64,000 bases of DNA. Source: Dugong dugon (lineage: Eukaryota; Chordata; Mammalia; Sirenia; Dugongidae). The position numbers and the translations under genes are program-made. Below, piece by piece: positions 41,458 to 52,804 of the stretch; the first letter of the stretch is position 1, and every line of letters starts with the position of its first letter. The stretch is from positions 2,100,501-2,164,500 of the forward strand of contig CM057476.1 of assembly GCA_030035585.1 (NCBI GenBank). The letters are read 5' to 3'. The notes below the pieces were generated by a model. That model was given only the letters and a program-made list of their open reading frames with translations, did not search any database and was not told where the DNA came from.

Positions 41458-41795
41458 TTCTGTGACCCTCCCTATGGGAAGATTTTCCACCCTGTGCCAT
41501 TGAGTTCAGCTTGGCCATGTAGCTTGTTTAGGCCAGTGGAATCTGAACACAAGTGATGTGCATCACATCCAAGGGGAAGCTTGGATAACTGTTTTGTGGC
41601 TCTGCCGTGCTCAAGGTTGATATTGTCTAAGATGGAGGCTACTTTTCAGTCTGAGTCCTAGAATGGAGAACATTGGAGAAGAACTGCAGCTTACTCACAA
41701 GGGGCGTGCAATATGAAGGAGGACTTAATCTTTTTAATCAGGTTTTGGAGACAGTTGATAGTGCAGCATAACTTAGTTTAAACTAATACAGAATC
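41458..41795 (+). mobile_element. LTR-like fossil, mammalian, family uncertain
   Basis: 'gttcagcttggccatgtagc', 'gccagtggaatctgaacaca', and 'gcagcataacttagtttaaa' with terminal 'ctaatacaga' are in the order of a known mammalian solo LTR type. Old and broken; name not certain. Confidence 0.45.
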
Positions 41796-42099
41796 CACAA
41801 TTGTCACTTGCCAATCATGCTCGCCAATATCAAAAGTAACCAGATAGCTGTAGAGGTGGCAGCTTCTCTTCCTGACTATTCCTCAAAGATGAGGCACTAA
41901 CATACCCTTGTCCTCTGGTTGCCTCCTCATTCTCCTCAGCTCATAGGACCTATGTGTTCTTTGCACAGAGGGAAGAAGATGAGAAGAACAGCACTCTCCA
42001 AGATTACTCCTGATCCTTTTATGCAACAGCTAGATCTCAGTTTGAAACTCAAGAAGTAAGAATATAAATGAAGACAGGAAAAAAAAAAAAAAGAAGAAT

Positions 42100-42440
42100 G
42101 GATGCATTTGAATTGTAGACCATTCACTGCCAGAAGAAGGAACAAAACAGTCTTAGAAGAAATACAACCAGATTACTCCTTAGAAGCGAGGATGGCGAGA
42201 CTTTGGCTCTCTTACGTTGGACACATCATCAGGAAAGACCAATCACTAGAAAAGGACATCATGTTTGGTAGAAGGTCAGCGACTACAAGGGAAACTGTCA
42301 GTGAGATGGATTGACACAGTAGCCGCACTGATGGACTCAGGCATGCCAAAGATCATGAAGACGGTGCAGGACTGGGCAACATTTCATTCTGTTATATATA
42401 AGGTTGTTGAGTTGGAGCCAACTCAACGGCAACTAACAAC
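42100..42440 (+). mobile_element. RTE LINE 3'-end fragment
   Basis: The frame reads RRNKTVLEEIQPDYSLEARMARLWLSYVGHIIRKDQSLEKDIMFG, the conserved RTE C-terminus, and ends at 'ggcaactaacaac'. It is followed by a CTAT-rich microsatellite in place of the usual CAA tail. Confidence 0.9.
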
Positions 42441-42530
42441 TATCTATCTCTCTATCTCTATCGTCTCTCTGTCTTGCCGTCTATCATCGACCTATATACG
42501 TACATACAAACATACATATGTATTTTACTT
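42438..42530. repeat. (CTAT/CTCT/ACAT)n microsatellite at an RTE 3' end
   Basis: A degenerate tetranucleotide run seeded directly at the RTE terminus. Confidence 0.85.
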
Positions 42531-42534
42531 CTTC

Positions 42535-43330
42535 ATGTAGCTGTTATTATTTCTGTAATTGTTTCTAGATCAGATATTTTTGTATTATAGGAAAATTAAT
42601 CCAAGCAGATAATTAAAGCAACATGTTTGCTTAAATGTCACATCCCGGGGTCTCTGTCTGAACATCTAATTGGATTGCTTCAGTCTTTGTGCCAGAATGC
42701 TTTGAGGTCTGTGTCCTGTGTTTCTCTAATTCAGCTGAACTGATAAGAGGAGCCATCGTTTACATTCTCGTCCCCTCACTAGCCGCTGATATGGCCCTGT
42801 TCATCTTCATTCTCACCAGCCTTTGGGGGGAACTCCTGGAACACCTTATCTTCCTCCAGGAGACACAAATCTACTGACTGCTTTTTCCCTGACATCTTAG
42901 TCCTCCACCCCAAACTTGACCTGGCCAGATGAAAAAGGGGAGCCCTCACTCTTCCCTTGGACAGCCACCACCAATGCTGCATCTGAGAACAAATCTACCG
43001 TTACTTTTTTAAAGAAAAACAAAAAACAAAAAAAAAAACCACCAACAAATTAACCTTTGAAAGAAGGAAAACCAGGCATGTGTCTCTTGTTCTGTAGTTC
43101 TATTGTGATAACCCACCCCAGCTGAGATGATAGATGACTTGTTTTTATTCTCTAAAAAGGTGAGGGTCACAGGATAAACAGGAAAAATAAAAATATTATC
43201 CTGCAACACAAACATCTATCAGGAATGCTGTCTATCCTTCATACAGTACAGCGCATCAGGGTGATACATGGAAATATAAATTTCAGCCTTGCCTTAAGGT
43301 ATTTTGAAGTTAGTTGTGCCTTACAACAGA
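42535..43330. other. Unassigned sequence
   Basis: No repeat or gene recognised; an A-rich stretch lies at 43009-43045. Confidence 0.35.
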
Positions 43331-43332
43331 GG

Positions 43333-43548
43333 GCAGTGGACTATGGCCAACAGGCCAATCTGACCCCCTGACTGTTTTCGTAAAGTTTTATTGGAACCTA
43401 GCAATGCTTATTTCTTTACCTACTGCCTGCGTCTGCTTTGCTCTTCAGCAGCAGAACTGAGTAGTCGAGTAGTCGTGACAGACACTGACTGGCTCATAAA
43501 GCATAAAAGATGAGCTGGCCCTTTTCCAGAAGTTTGCTGGCTCCTGCC
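43333..43548. repeat. hAT-like DNA transposon remnant
   Basis: 'tggactatggccaacaggcc', 'aaagttttattggaacctag' and 'agaagtttgctggctcctg' match a widespread mammalian repeat that I believe is a non-autonomous hAT element. The ends are inverted only loosely (tgg[ac]...gctcctg). Confidence 0.5.
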
Positions 43549-43554
43549 TCAGAG

Positions 43555-44060
43555 GAAACTTTGCCTGATGGTGTTCCCTATTTGAGGGAGAGCACAGCCA
43601 CTAAGAGCCACGGACCATGATACCCTCAACAGCTTCGGCTCTGAAAACCAGCCAGTCCCCATTAGGTTGTAGTTTTCCACCTGTCATTGTAAATATCAAA
43701 ACTTCTCCATCATCCCTGCAACAAATAGGCTGGAGAGATGAGGCCAGGGTCAGCCATTTATTGGTTTATTAGGCCCTTCAGGGAGAAACCGCTTGGTACT
43801 TTTACTTTTCTCAGGAGCCTTATGATTTCTCTGGAGCTTTTAATCATCATCTGGATGACCTTCAATACCGAGACCTATGAGCCCTTCCTAAATACTCTTT
43901 TCTTGAAAGGATGATTGAAGCAAAGATACTGTGCTAGCTAGAAGACTGCTACATCAGCAGCTTGTCTTCCGCAGGAGAAGAAGGAAAAAGGCAGGCAAGG
44001 CAGCAGGATTGTCAGTCTGATGTGGTCAGGACACTGTTTATGTTAAACAAAATCATGCAG
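43555..44060. other. Unassigned sequence
   Basis: No repeat or gene recognised. Confidence 0.35.
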
Positions 44061-44066
44061 TAACCC

Positions 44067-44240
44067 AACATGGCTGCCCAAACAGCCGTCTCCCCCAAAA
44101 TGGCAGCCTGTACCCTCCTACTCATACAACATGGCCACCATACAGCCTCCTCACCTAAAATGGCCACCCACACCCTCCCACTCAAGCAGCATAGCCCCCT
44201 ATAACCTCCCCTCCTCACTCAACACGGTTGACCATAGCCT
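44067..44240. repeat. Degenerate ~30-bp tandem array with ATGGC cores
   Basis: About five to six degenerate ~30-bp units, each beginning [ac]aacatggc or aaaatggc followed by a pyrimidine-rich half (for example 'aacatggctgcccaaacagc' and 'aaaatggcagcctgtaccct'). The AANATGGC cores resemble the YY1 recognition motif; function is speculative. Confidence 0.7.
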
Positions 44241-44244
44241 CCTA

Positions 44245-44880
44245 GTCTTTCTCCTGGTTTCATTTTATTTTCCTACTCTTCCAATTCCTTTATTAGTTTA
44301 TTCCATTTATGTTGGATGAGTGATAGGGTGATATGTTTAATGCATTAATTTTTTTCTTCCTAGTACTTTCTACCTCCTTGCTCTTGGTCATTGTTCCCGT
44401 CTGGTTGTGTGGGGTGGGAGTTGGGGGAGGTTATGCATTTGGTATTGATTCAGAGAAGGGATGTTGCAGCAGAAAAAAGAATTTGAAGTTTAGAGTCTGA
44501 GCTCTGAGGGGAATCAAGCTATAAAATAAACACGTGAATTACCCCTAGGGTTCTTCTTCCCAGGGCTAGAAAATGTTTCCCTGAGTAAAGTGGAGGGAAG
44601 GAGAAGAACGTTGAAAGATGTGACACAGGAGAGAGAGCTATGAGGACCACAGCCAGAGCAACTACACAGACAGAGCTGGAGACAAAATCCTAAGGAAGCT
44701 CAGTCACATAAGGGATCAACCTGGCTGTCCTTCCTGCACCCCTTCACCAGTGACCATTCCACACTCATGGTACCCATCTGTCCCCCAAGACTTTGCTCAG
44801 CTCCATTCAAAGGGCACTGTGGACAACTCCCCTTCATGATCCAAGATGCAAAGAACCCTTCAGAGAAGGCTTAGTGGACA
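44245..44880. other. Unassigned sequence
   Basis: No repeat or gene recognised. Confidence 0.35.
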
Positions 44881-44882
44881 TT

Positions 44883-45078
44883 TGGTGGAAGGCATATCAC
44901 AGTGGTTAAACGCTCAGCTGCTAACCGAAAGGTGGCTGGTTTGAACCTCCCCAGCTGCTCCATGGGAGAAAGATGTGGCAGTTTGCTTTTATAGCCTTGG
45001 AAACCCTGTGGAGCAGTTCTTCTGTGTCCTATAGAGTCAGTATGAGTTGGAATCATTCGATAGCAATGGGTTTTTTGG
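44883..45078 (+). mobile_element. AfroSINE, long subtype A
   Basis: 'cacagtggttaaacgctcag', 'catgggagaaagatgtggca', 'cttttatagccttggaaacc' and tail 'gtatgagttggaatcattcg'; diverged head. Confidence 0.9.
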
Positions 45079-45418
45079 TGGGTATTTGTCCTGCACGGTG
45101 TTGTCACATTTTTAAATTTATTTTCAGCGTTTGAAAATTAAAAGGTTTCATGTAATAATCCTGATTTCTGGCTTCTAAAAAATTGGAAGATCAGACAACA
45201 CTTGGTTCCAGTCCCTGAACGGCAACAATGGGCTGGACTGAGTAAGGGTGCCCCCTACCTGCAGAGCTTGTTCTTCGCTCATTGTTCTCTCAGGCTTTGG
45301 GGTTCTCATTCACAGCATTTCCCTAGCAACCCTGTAAGTATCTGGGTCTGCAGTCATGTAATCGTCAGAGGAGAGAGAAAGCTCTGCCCTTGTTTTCATC
45401 ATTGTTATTGAACTAATT

Positions 45419-45596
45419 TAGAGTCCCAGTGGCACAGTGGTTAAGAGCTATGGCTGCTAACCAAAAGACTGGGGGTTTGAATCCACCAGCCACTCCTTGG
45501 AAACCCTGTGGGGCAATTCTACTCTGTCCTGTAGGGTTGCTATGAGTTGGAATTGACTTGACAGCAATGGTTTCTTTTTTTTTGGGGGGGGGGGTA
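45419..45596 (+). mobile_element. AfroSINE, short subtype, with T9-G11 tail
   Basis: Nearly complete copy ('agagtcccagtggcacagtg', 'ggggtttgaatccaccagcc', 'atgagttggaattgacttga'). The target duplication attgaactaatt lies at 45407-45418 and 45597-45608. The tail ends in a T run followed by eleven Gs (45584-45594), an unusual 3' extension. Confidence 0.95.
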
Positions 45597-45814
45597 ATTG
45601 AACTAATTGGCTACTTTGCCAAATGCTTAGTGCTATCAATATAGCTAATTCCCTGTCATCTTGGGTCCAAATAAACTTATCAGCGTATGGGACCAGGCCA
45701 AGCTGGAATATTAGGAGATTCTTCAGTCTTCCCTTCTGTTCTGTGGTCTTTTTCATAGTTTTACTCTCAGGAGTCTGCAAGGCAAATTAAAATTTCTCCC
45801 TCTCCTCTCCCACT

Positions 45815-46215
45815 TTTTTTTTCAACACATAGACTTTTTATTTTCATACATATAAAAAGTAGAAAGAATAGCACACTAAACACTTGAATATCCTCCACCT
45901 ATTCAACGTTTGTGAACACTGCCATTTTCTCTCTCTCTTTCTCTAATTTGTTGCTAATGTTGAACCGCTTGAAAGTAAGTTGCAGACATCAGGACCCAGG
46001 ACATTTCATACCGAAATCCTTCAGCAGACATCTCCTAAGAATAAGGATGGCTACCTTCCTGGCATAACCACAATACCTGATATTCTCATCGCTCTTTATC
46101 AAAATAACTGTAGTTTCATTATATCGTCTAATATCCAATGCATATTCAAATTTCCAGTTGGTCCCAAGAATCTTTTAGAGCTGTCAGTATTTTCTCAAAC
46201 ACGTTTCCCACTCTT
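45815..46215 (-). repeat. L1M 3' region
   Basis: Reversed L1M 3' landmarks: 'accgcttgaaagtaagttgc', 'catctcctaagaataaggat', 'aatatccaatgcatattcaa', 'tttccagttggtcccaagaa'. Confidence 0.8.
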
Positions 46216-46219
46216 TGCT

Positions 46220-46488
46220 TGTTTCAGTTTTGTCGTTTTGAACTTGAAAACTACTGGCTGAAGGACTGAATACACACTGCAGATTTTGCCAAAACAACCT
46301 TCACCCCTTCCCTCAGGGCAAGACTCGAGAGCCCTGTGTTCCAGTTACAATTTCCATGTAGCAAATTACAAAATGTAGAACTTTAAATGAACGGGTTTTA
46401 TCATGCTCGTGGATTCTGTGGGTCAGCACAGAAGTGCGAAGTTAGGGAAAGTCCCCAAGGCCGCCTTGACTTACGACACTAATTGCCA
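46220..46488. other. Unclassified old interspersed repeat, probable
   Basis: 'atttccatgtagcaaattac' and 'cgtggattctgtgggtcagc' look like parts of a mammalian interspersed repeat I cannot name. Confidence 0.35.
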
Positions 46489-46489
46489 G

Positions 46490-47555
46490 TTCAGTGGTTC
46501 CCAAAACCACCCTCAGGCTTGATAGTTTGCCAGAAAGACTCACTGACAGCTGTTGTACTCAAACCATGGCTATGGTTTATTACAGTGAAAGGTTACAGAA
46601 TAAAATAAGCCATAGGAAGAGTCCAGCAGGGTCTCGGATATGGGGGTTCCAGTTGTCTTTCTCCAATGAAGTCATGGACAGTGTTAACTCATCTTGGAAA
46701 TGATGTGCGACTAGGTTGTCATTGTAGTTAGTTGCTGTCGAATTTGCTCCGACTTATGATGACCTTATGTATAACAGAACAAAACATTGCCTGATCCTGT
46801 GCCATCCTTATGATCGTTGGTATGTTTGAGCCCATTGTTTTGGCTGTTGTGTCAATCCATCTGACTGAGGGTTTCCCTCGTTTTCATGGACCCTCTGCTT
46901 TACCAACCATGATGTCCTTTTCTAGTGATCGGTCTTTCCTGATGACGTGTCCAAAGCAAGCAAGCCAGAGTCTCATCATCCTCGCTTCTAAGGAGCATTC
47001 TGGTTGTATTTCTTCCAAGACTGATTTGCTTGTTCTCCTGGCAGTCCACACTATATTCAATATTATTCTTCAACACCACAGTTCAAATGCATCAGTTTTT
47101 CTTCTGTTTTCCTTTTTCATTGTCCAGGTTTTGCATGTTTATGAGGCACTTGAAAAGACCATGGCTTGGGTCAGGTGTACCTTCGTCATCAAAGTGACAC
47201 TTGCTTTTTAAAACCTTAAAGAGGTCTTTTGCAACAGATTTGCCCAATGTAATACATTGTGCAACAATATTCTTGGAGAATTATAAACCAGGGAAGCTTA
47301 CTCACACCTTGAGATTTTATTGGGGCTTTGCTATGAATACTGCCTACAAGGCTGATGTTTAGTCTTCAGCCCCTCTGAAGGTCAAGCTGATACCTCGAGG
47401 CCCAAAGCCCTACCATAAATCACATTGTTAGACTATCCAGAGTGGCCCAGGGCCCCAGGTAAACAAAGACTCTCTTATCAGGAGACATTCCAGAGGCTTA
47501 GAGATCATTTCCCAGGAGCCAAGGGTAAAGGCCAGACCTCTTTTTGGGTAAGGTT
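46490..47555 (-). mobile_element. Solo LTR fossil (probably ERVL class), split by an RTE
   Basis: 'gtggttcccaaaaccaccct', 'tatggtttattacagtgaaa' on the left and 'gaaggtcaagctgatacctc', 'agtggcccagggccccaggt' on the right are parts of one reversed mammalian LTR. A reversed RTE 3' end occupies about 46718-47245. Old, broken, no internal region; edges approximate. Confidence 0.5.
46718..47245 (-). mobile_element. RTE LINE 3' half-kilobase, nested in an LTR
   Basis: Reversed RTE 3' end from 'gtagttagttgctgtcgaat' through the C-terminal coding part ('aggagcattctggttgtatt', 'gcttgggtcaggtgtacctt', 'gcaacagatttgcccaatgt'). 5'-truncated. Confidence 0.9.
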
Positions 47556-47569
47556 AGTACACAGTCAAG

Positions 47570-47768
47570 GAGCCCTGGTTGCTCAGTGGTTAAGCACTTG
47601 GCTGCTAACCAGAAGGTCTGTGGTTCTAACATACCAGCAGCTCCGTGGGAAAAAAGACCTGGTGATTACTTCCCATAAAGATTACAGCCTAGGAAACCCT
47701 ATGGGACAGTTCTACTCTGCCACATGGGGTTGCTATGAGTTGGAATCGACTCGATGGCACACAACAAC
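47570..47768 (+). mobile_element. AfroSINE, long subtype A
   Basis: Full copy: 'aggagccctggttgctcagt', 'aaaaaagacctggtgattac', 'aaagattacagcctaggaaa', 'gagttggaatcgactcgatg'. Target duplication tacacagtca/tatacagtca. Confidence 0.95.
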
Positions 47769-47774
47769 AGTATA

Positions 47775-48220
47775 CAGTCAGAATTCTGGACAGGGCACCA
47801 CGAACATTGCTTTTCTCTGCTCCATCTTGCCTGGGACCTCACCCGGGAAGGCTTAAGCTAGGGATGCTCATTCACTTTCAGGTCTGGTTCCTGAACAGGA
47901 AGTGCGTGAGGACTTGGATTGCAGACTAATGCGCCTACACACAGCTTCCCCACAACATGGCGGCCTGAAGTTAGTTGGATTTCTTCCATGGTGGCTCAGG
48001 GCTCCACACCTAAGGGTTTCAATGAATTGCCTTTTGTGAAGCCCAGACTGGGAAGTCACACAGTGTCACTTCCACTGTACAGTCTCATGCCCACCTGAAT
48101 TCAAGGGGAAAGGAATGAGACTCCGCCTCCTGTTGGAGTGGCAAGGACTCTGGGCAGCAGAGCGCATGGGTGGGAAATGTTGTTTTGGCCATCTTTGGAA
48201 AATGCAACACATTGTGTGTG
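47775..48220. other. Unassigned sequence
   Basis: No repeat or gene recognised. Confidence 0.35.
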
Positions 48221-48225
48221 GAAAC

Positions 48226-48740
48226 TGTCATGGATTGAATTGTGTCCCCCCAAAATGTGTGTCATCTTGACTGGGCCATGCCTGGTATTGTGTGATTGTC
48301 CACGATTTTGTCATCTGATGTGATTTTCTTATGTGTTGTAAATCCTACCTCTATGATGTTAATAAGGCAGGATTAGAGGCAGGTATGTTAACAAGGCAGG
48401 ACTCACTCCGCAAGATTAGGTGTATCTTTAGTCAGTCTCTTTTGAGATATAAAAGAGAGAAGCGAGCAGAGAGACATAGGGACCTCATACCACCAAGAAA
48501 GTAGAACAAGGAGGGGAGTATGTCCTTTGGACCCGGGGTCCCTGTGCTGAGAAGTGCCTAGACCAGGGGATGATTGATGATAAGGACCTTCCCCAGAGCC
48601 GACAGAGAAAGCCCTTCCCTGGAGCTGGTAACCTGAATTCAGATTTCTTAGCCTTCTAAACTGTGAGAGACTCAATTTCTCTTTATTAAAGCCATCCGCT
48701 TGTAGTATTTCTGTTATGGCAGCACTAGATAACTAAGACA
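48226..48740 (+). mobile_element. Solo LTR fossil, same family as 18306-18832
   Basis: Terminal TGTCATGG and AAGACA with the same internal order as the first copy ('tcatctgatgtgattttctt', 'gagatataaaagagagaagc', 'gacctcataccaccaagaaa'). Flanks gaaac/gaatc suggest a decayed 5-bp duplication. Non-coding and without internal region. Confidence 0.85.
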
Positions 48741-48821
48741 GAATCCAACAACACCTTAGAGATTTGCCCGTCAAATCGTCATGTTTTGTATCTTGTAGTT
48801 CATCTGTTTGTTACCTTTTTA

Positions 48822-49012
48822 AAACCCCAAAACCGTATCAGTTGCCATCAAGTTGATTCCAACTCATGGCAACCCCTTGTGTGTCAGAGTAGAACTACTC
48901 TATAGGGTTTTCAATGACTGTGACCTTTCAGAAGCAGATTGCCAGGCCTTTCTTCCCAGGCACCTTTGGGTGGATTGAAACCCCCAACCTTAAGCATTTG
49001 TGCTGCCCAGGG
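48822..49012 (-). mobile_element. AfroSINE, long subtype B
   Basis: Reversed copy ('gttgccatcaagttgattcc', 'gaagcagattgccaggcctt', 'aagcatttgtgctgcccagg'). Flanked by ttacctttt/ttaccctttt. Confidence 0.9.
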
Positions 49013-49271
49013 CCATTACCCTTTTAGGGAGTAGCATTTTCCTCCTTCTTCTAAAGAAAGTCATCTTCCCACAAACTCCCCTTCTCATCTCCCCTTCCTC
49101 TGGTGCACACATGCCCCTTTGTAACTGTAAAGCTCCTTCGAGTTTGGAATAGGTAAACCTTCCTTGACTTTTCCACCTTGACCTGATTCTATTTAAGTGA
49201 TGATGAGAGAGTCTTGGGTGTGAAGCAAATCTGCAACATCCTAATGTGACCCTTCTTCCTCTAATGAGAAA

Positions 49272-49473
49272 AGTAAACCCGTTGCTGTCTAGTCAATTCT
49301 GACTCATAGCGACCCTACAGGATAGACTAGAACTGCCCCTTAGAGTTGCCAAGGCTGTAATCTTTACAGAAGCAGACCACCACATATTTCTCCCGTGGAG
49401 CAGCAGATGGATTTGTATAGCCGACCTTTCAGTGAGCAGCCGAGCGCTTAACCACTGCACCACCAGGGCTCCT
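49272..49473 (-). mobile_element. AfroSINE, long subtype A
   Basis: Reversed copy ('gttgctgtctagtcaattct', 'gtaatctttacagaagcaga', 'gcagccgagcgcttaaccac', 'ccaccagggctcc'). Confidence 0.95.
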
Positions 49474-49479
49474 TTACCT

Positions 49480-50490
49480 CCCCTATGCAACTGTTAACTC
49501 CCCAAACTCTGCCACAGTGAAATGCACTAATGCAAATATCCAACAGACAGCCCCCCACCCCACAAATTCATGGATTCAGTATTCTCTACCCTCCCTTTTT
49601 CCTTTTCTTACAAGGCTCTGTCCTGCATAATTGGTAGCCACAAAACTTCCCATTGCCCTGAAAGTCGATGTGGTGTTGGCAGCCAGTGGGTTTTCCTGTA
49701 GGCAGATTCCTAATAGGTTTCAAGACTTTGGAAGTAAACACATCAACAAACCACAACTACTGTTTGGGTAAGCACATCTCCCAGTGGTGATCAGTAAAGA
49801 ATTTCTGCACATTACTTTTCTAAAGAGTTAGTGTTCTGGAATGGACAGCCCAGGTGTAATTAAAGATGGTAGCATCACAGTCACTAATAACCTCGAGAGG
49901 AGGCTGCTGTTCTGTGTTATCCATAATTGAGTATGTAGTTAATGCCTGTGCACAATTTGTCTGACCATATTTCAGCTCATCGACTTCATGGAGTCCCACA
50001 GTCCCATCATTAACTTGCGTATGCTGTAGAGTTAAAAAAACAGACGAAAAAAAAAAACCACTGTGATCACGTACACGGAGGGATAAGTTTGTGGACTACT
50101 TGATTTTGCTTGATCCTAACCAGTGACATTTCAAAGGGACCCTGCCAAAAATAGTCAAGAAAACTATAAAGTGAAGAGCATTTTACTATTATGATTTTTT
50201 AAATTGCTATACGTTTGATAATCAGGAAGCCACCAGAAAGGTTTAACCTTGGTGGTAGACATGAAATGATTCTTTAATGAGGTTTCTTGAAATAAAGATA
50301 AATACAGCAAAATTCACTGAGAAAAATATTTGTCTTCTATATCCGGAATATGACAAAACACAGAGATATTTGAGGAGAGTGATTGTACTAATAAAATTAA
50401 AATGATATTAGACTGAAATGAAATGAGACTCGTCAAAGATAAGAATAAAGTTTGTTTTAACTTAAATTGATTTTTATATATTTACTCATT
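49480..50490. other. Unassigned sequence
   Basis: About 1 kb with no nameable repeat or gene; A/T-rich after 50030. Confidence 0.35.
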
Positions 50491-50497
50491 AATAAAA

Positions 50498-50711
50498 GGC
50501 GTTTTGGTGGCACAAGTGGTTTGTGCTAGACTCTGCTAACCTAAGGGTTCGTTGTTTGAACCCATCCAACAGTACCGCAGAAGAAAATGCCTGGCAATCT
50601 GTTTCTGTTAAGTTTACAGCCAAGAAGACCCTATGGAGCACTTCTACTCTGTAACTCATGGGGTTGCTGTAAGTTGGAATCAACTTGACGGCAACTAACA
50701 ACAACAGCAGC
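50498..50711 (+). mobile_element. AfroSINE, long subtype with RTE-like CAA tail
   Basis: Head 'ggcgttttggtggcacaagt', B-box 'tgtttgaaccc', body 'aaatgcctggcaatctgttt', tail 'aacttgacggcaactaacaa' ending in CAACAACAGCAG like the RTE. Flanked by ctcattaataaa/atcattaataaa. Confidence 0.9.
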
Positions 50712-50855
50712 AAATCATTAATAAAGTCACTTTTCTATTTACTGGGGGGACTCTCCAACCACACTGGAATCTTCTAGTAACTAGAAGCAGGCTTGTCTTT
50801 AAGCTCTGACATTTATGTATCAGCTATACATTTTCATGTCTGTTGTTTTCATTAG

Positions 50856-51026
50856 GGAGCCCTGGTGGAACAATGATTAAGAGCTCGGCTGCTAACCATA
50901 AGGTCGGCAGTACAAATTCACCAGCTGCTCCTTGGAAACCCTACAGGACAGTTCTCTTCTGTCCTGTAGTGTCGCTGTGAGTTGGAATTGATGAAACGGC
51001 AATGGATTGGTTTTTCTGGTTTTTTA
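50856..51026 (+). mobile_element. AfroSINE, short subtype
   Basis: 'ggagccctggtggaacaatg', 'ctccttggaaaccctacagg', 'gtgagttggaattgatgaaa'. Perfect 10-bp target duplication ttttcattag at 50846-50855 and 51027-51036. Confidence 0.95.
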
Positions 51027-51059
51027 TTTTCATTAGAATGCTTACAGGAAAGGTTCCCT

Positions 51060-52800
51060 ACACTTTTTTATTGTTGTTTTAATTGTGGTAACAAAGATGT
51101 GTAGCAAAACCTTTGCAGTTCAACAGTTTTTACGTGTATAATTCAGTGTCATTGATTACATTCTTCATGTTATACAACCATTATCACTATCCTTTTCCAA
51201 ATTATTCTACCACCATGAACATAAACTCTGTGGCCCCTCATGGTAACTTCTCCCTTTCCCCTCCCTACCACTCTTAGCAACCACTAATAAGCTTTGCTTT
51301 CTATGCCTATATTTGCCTACTTCATATAAGTGAGATCGTATAGTATTTGTCCTTTTGTCACTGACTCAGTTCATTCAGCATGGTGTATGTCACTCAGTTC
51401 TCAAGGTTCATCCATGTTGTCACATACAAATAAAATTTTGCTGAAGGTCATTCAAAAGCGGCTGCAGCAGTATATCAACAGGGAACTGCCAGAAATTCAA
51501 GCCAGATTCAGAAGAGGATGTGGCACCAGGGATATCATTGCTGATGTCAGTTGGATCCTGGCTGAAAGCAGAGAATACCAGAAAGATGTTTACCTGTGTT
51601 TTATTGACTATGCAAAGGCATTCAACTGTGTGGGTCCTAACAAATTGAGGATGACTTTGGGAAGAATGGGAATTCCAGAACACTTAATTGTGCTCATGAG
51701 GAACCTGTACACAGATTAAGATGCAGTCATTTGAACAGAACAAGGGGATGCTGTGTGGTTTGAAGTCAGGAAAGGTGTGCGTCAGGGTTGTATCTTTCAC
51801 CATACCTACTGGATCTGTATGCTGAGCAAATAATCTGAGAAGCTGGACTATATGAAGAAGAATGAGTTATCAGGATTGGAGGAAGACTCATTAACAATCT
51901 GCATTATGCAGATGACACAACCTTGCTAGCTGAAAGTAAAGAGGACTTGAAGCACTTACTGATAAAGATAAAAGACCACAGCCTTCAGTATGGATTTCAC
52001 CTCAACATAAAACAAAAATCCTCACAACTGGACCAATAAGCAACATCATGATAAATGGAGAAAAGACTGAAGTTGTCAAGGATTTCATTTTACTTGGATC
52101 CACAATCAACACCCACGGAAGCAGTGGTCAGGAAATCAAAAGACGCATTGGATTGGACAAACCTGCTGCAAAAGATCTCTTTAAAGTGTTGAAAAGCAAA
52201 GATGTCACCTTGAAGACTAAGGTGCACCTGACCTAAGCCGTAGTATTTTCATTTGCCTCATATGCATGCGAAAGCTGGACGATGAGTAAGGAAGACAGAA
52301 GAAGAACTGATGCCTTTGAATTATGTTGGTGAAGAATGTTGAATATACCATGGACGGCCAAAAGAGTGAACAAATCTGTCTTGGAAGAGGTACAACCAGA
52401 ATGCTCCTTAGAAGCAAAGATGGAGAGACTTTTTTTCACATACTTTGGACATGTTATCAAGAGGGACCAGTCCCTGGAGAAGGACATCATGCTTGGTAAA
52501 GTAGAGGGTCAGCGAAAAAGAGGAAGACCCTCAACGAGATGGATTGACACAGGGGCTGCATCAGTGGGCTCAAGCATAACAGTGATTGTGATGATGGTGC
52601 AGGACCGGGAAGTATTTCATTCTGTTGTACGTAGGGTCGCTGTGAGTTGGAACCGACTCCATGGCACCCAACGACAGCAGTATCCATTGTATGATCATCT
52701 CTTCGTCTGCTGATGGACAGTTTGGTTGTTTCCACCTTTTGGCTATTGTGAAGAGTGCTGCGGTTAACACTGATGGAGAGCTTTTTGTTTGTATTCCTGG
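51060..52800 (-). repeat. L1M 3' region split by an RTE
   Basis: Reversed L1M sequence ('ttcagtgtcattgattacat', 'tatttgtccttttgtcactg', 'caaggttcatccatgttg') stops at about 51418 and resumes at about 52684 ('ccattgtatgatcatctctt', 'ttccaccttttggctattgt'). About 40 bp of expected L1M sequence is missing at the junction. Confidence 0.8.
51419..52683 (+). mobile_element. RTE LINE, 5'-truncated, 1.26 kb
   Basis: Translation gives ILLKVIQKRLQQYINRELPEIQ, FRRGCGTRDIIADVSW and CFIDYAKAFNCVGPNKLRMTL (reverse-transcriptase blocks with the first catalytic Asp of FIDYAKAF). Then, in another frame, LHYADDTTLLAESKEDLKHL with the YADD box intact. The 3' coding part (MINGEKTEVVKDFILLGSTI..., LNIPWTAKRVNKSVLEEVQP...) follows. 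In-frame stops, such as the one ending the frame at 51719, and frame changes inactivate it. Confidence 0.95.
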
Positions 52801-52804
52801 CCTC

